Source: Muribaculaceae bacterium
GTDB lineage: Bacteria > Bacteroidota > Bacteroidia > Bacteroidales > Muribaculaceae
Assembly: GCA_017451225.1 (NCBI GenBank)
Contig: JAFSPZ010000049.1
Coordinates: forward strand, 1-64,000
Direction: 5' to 3'
DNA length: 64,000 bases
Position numbers and translations under genes: made by a program. Positions 62,657 through 64,000 of the stretch are shown one piece after another; position 1 is the stretch's first letter, and each line of letters starts with the position of its first letter. The notes under the pieces are model-generated. The model saw nothing but the letters and a program-made list of their open reading frames with translations, was not told the DNA's origin and did not search any database.

Positions 62657-64000
62657 ATGAATAACACTAAAAAAATGACATTGATGTTGGTTGCTGCATC
62701 AATATTAGGTTCGGCAGCCACACTACTCGCCACATCGGGAGTACAAACCATTAAAGACATCTACATTCAATCGCAAAATGATTCTACAGCACTAGTGAAG
62801 GATGACGGAATTGTGAAAACCTCTACTAGAAATGTTTCTATGGGACGTTATGGCAACGCCGTTGATTTCACAAAAGCAGCCGAGAGCACCATCAATTCAG
62901 TTGTGAGCATAAAATCTTATGCAACACCCCGACAACAACAATTCTACGGCAACGACTTCGATCCATTCGAGTTCTTCTTTGGCCCAGGCTATAGAGGACA
63001 AGGTGGCTCTCAACAACGCCAACAACAGCAACAAAAGAAATCAGAGCCTCAACCCATGGGTTCTGGATCTGGAGTTATTATCAGCGAGGATGGATATATC
63101 GTTACCAACAACCATGTGATTGACGGCGCCGAAAAACTTGAAGTCACCCTTAATGACAATCGCAAGTTCAACGCAAGAGTCATCGGAACCGATCCAAATA
63201 CCGACATAGCATTGCTGAAGATATCGGCAACCAAGCTCAAACCCATAGTTTTCGGAAACAGCGATGAGGTAAAGGTTGGTGAGTGGGTGCTTGCCATTGG
63301 CAATCCATTTGGACTCAATTCCTCGGTAACAGCAGGTATTGTAAGCGCCAAGGCTCGTGGCATCAACAAAGGAAAGAACGTAGGCATCGAGTCCTTCATC
63401 CAGCACGATGCAGCAGTCAACCCTGGAAACAGTGGTGGCGCACTGGTCAACATTGAAGGAGAACTCATTGGCATCAACACCATGATTTATTCTCAAACAG
63501 GAAACTATGCCGGCCATTCGTTTGCAATTCCTTCAACCGTAGTCAAAAAAATCATCACCGACATCAAGCAGTATGGAAGCGTGCAGCGTGCTGTGCTTGG
63601 CATCACATTCACCGAACTCGACGATGAGAAAGCCAAAGAGAACAACATTACAGCAACTTCCGAGGGTGTCTACATCAACACCGTGAACGATCGCAGCGCC
63701 GCCAAGGAAGCTGGCCTCAAAGAGGGTGATGTGATTGTAGGAATCAATGGAGTGACAGTAAGAAATGGTGCACAAATGCTTGAAGAGATGAGCAAACTGC
63801 GTCCAGGCGACAAAGCCACTATCAAGTTCTATCGTGACAACAAGCTGAAAACCACCGAAGTTACCCTCAAGAACGACCAGGGCACCACTAAGATAACTAA
63901 GAGTAGCGATTTCACTTCACTTGGATGCACCTTCGTCCCCCTATCAAACGACGAGAAAGAGGAACTAGGAGTTAGCAATGGCGTAAAAGTTGTTGGAGTA
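62657..64000 (+). CDS. degP: DegP/HtrA (Do-like) serine protease and chaperone, 3' end missing
   Basis: 448 codons are present and the frame is open at the window edge. A signal peptide lies at residues 1-25. The trypsin-like domain has its catalytic His in VTNNHVIDGA (about 148-157), Asp in NTDIALLKI (about 182-190) and Ser in NPGNSGGALVN (about 256-266). A Gln-rich loop (about 115-130, QQRQQQQQKK) lies before the active site, as a flexible LA-like loop. A first PDZ domain starts near 310 (ASEGVYINTVNDRSAAKEAG region) and a second is probably cut off. It degrades or refolds damaged envelope proteins in the periplasm. Confidence 0.94.
   Translation, partial: MNNTKKMTLMLVAASILGSAATLLATSGVQTIKDIYIQSQNDSTALVKDDGIVKTSTRNVSMGRYGNAVDFTKAAESTINSVVSIKSYATPRQQQFYGNDFDPFEFFFGPGYRGQGGSQQRQQQQQKKSEPQPMGSGSGVIISEDGYIVTNNHVIDGAEKLEVTLNDNRKFNARVIGTDPNTDIALLKISATKLKPIVFGNSDEVKVGEWVLAIGNPFGLNSSVTAGIVSAKARGINKGKNVGIESFIQHDAAVNPGNSGGALVNIEGELIGINTMIYSQTGNYAGHSFAIPSTVVKKIITDIKQYGSVQRAVLGITFTELDDEKAKENNITATSEGVYINTVNDRSAAKEAGLKEGDVIVGINGVTVRNGAQMLEEMSKLRPGDKATIKFYRDNKLKTTEVTLKNDQGTTKITKSSDFTSLGCTFVPLSNDEKEELGVSNGVKVVGV

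Noticed and set aside
1..64000. tRNA, rRNA, CRISPR array, insertion sequence, prophage
   Set aside because: I looked for T-loop-like GGTTCGA, regular spacer-repeat arrays, transposase or integrase motifs and found none.

Overview
The window is a stretch of bacterial chromosome from a member of the Bacteroidales. A gut-type, anaerobic, Gram-negative Bacteroidetes is likely; family level (Muribaculaceae-, Barnesiella- or Prevotella-like) is a guess. Support comes from promoters of the Bacteroidetes type (TTTG, 19-20 bases, TAnnTTTG) and the scarcity of Shine-Dalgarno sequences. Further support is the LpxC-FabZ fusion, the DAHP synthase/chorismate mutase fusion, a Na+-NQR operon, two oversized ExbD proteins with TonB, a BspA-like leucine-rich-repeat protein, and sorting-domain-like C-termini. 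I see no tRNA, rRNA, CRISPR array, insertion sequence or prophage.

Layout, left to right. 1-2.8 kb: the 5' end of a citrate lyase acyl-carrier gene (citD), then ackA and pta, all leftward (citrate/acetyl-CoA to acetate and ATP). 3-7.2 kb: a cytidylate-kinase-like protein, a secreted protein of unknown function, a BspA-like LRR protein and a lipoprotein metallo-beta-lactamase-fold hydrolase. 7.2-13.1 kb: complete nqrABCDEF. 13.5-16.9 kb: exbB-exbD-exbD-tonB. 17-21.4 kb: a zinc-ribbon membrane protein with helical repeats, a small membrane protein, a PstS-like lipoprotein and a secreted TPR protein. 21.4-31.1 kb: a subtilase with a dockerin, a promoter-driven structured leader, recJ-recQ, a GH13 amylase and a duplicated-domain secreted protein. 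31.1-36.6 kb: nitroreductase, GNAT, wecB, galE, lepA. 36.6-41.3 kb: FtsX/LolC-like permease, Yip1-like protein, smpB, PAP2 phosphatase, DAHP synthase/chorismate mutase. 41.4-44.8 kb: lpxD, lpxC-fabZ, lpxA. 44.8-49.8 kb: two related TPR genes downstream of gyrA. 50-56.3 kb: clpC-like ATPase, htpG, dnaA. 56.6-62.1 kb: MCE/MlaD protein, AGCS symporter, substrate-binding protein, porin. 62.6 kb to the end: a DegP/HtrA protease running out of the window.

How the parts fit: NQR builds a sodium gradient, ExbB/ExbD/TonB uses ion gradients to drive outer-membrane import, and citrate lyase with AckA/Pta supplies ATP by substrate-level phosphorylation. LpxD/LpxC-FabZ/LpxA, WecB, GalE, MlaD and the LolC-like permease serve the cell envelope. 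ClpC, HtpG and DegP handle protein quality control.

Most interesting observations: (1) sigma-54-type -24/-12 elements (TGGCA-N6-TTG) sit just upstream of three protein-quality-control genes, clpC and htpG (full match) and degP (one base short), and of the TPR gene at 19.7 kb. This suggests a sigma-54-linked stress regulon. (2) The ClpC-like protein lacks the N-terminal Clp-N domain and starts with an acidic stretch; a nine-base tandem repeat lies upstream exactly where a sigma-54 enhancer would be. (3) A promoter-driven, gene-free leader with long-range pairing precedes recJ. (4) A 25-residue membrane microprotein has a good promoter, upstream of degP. All are read from sequence alone and untested.
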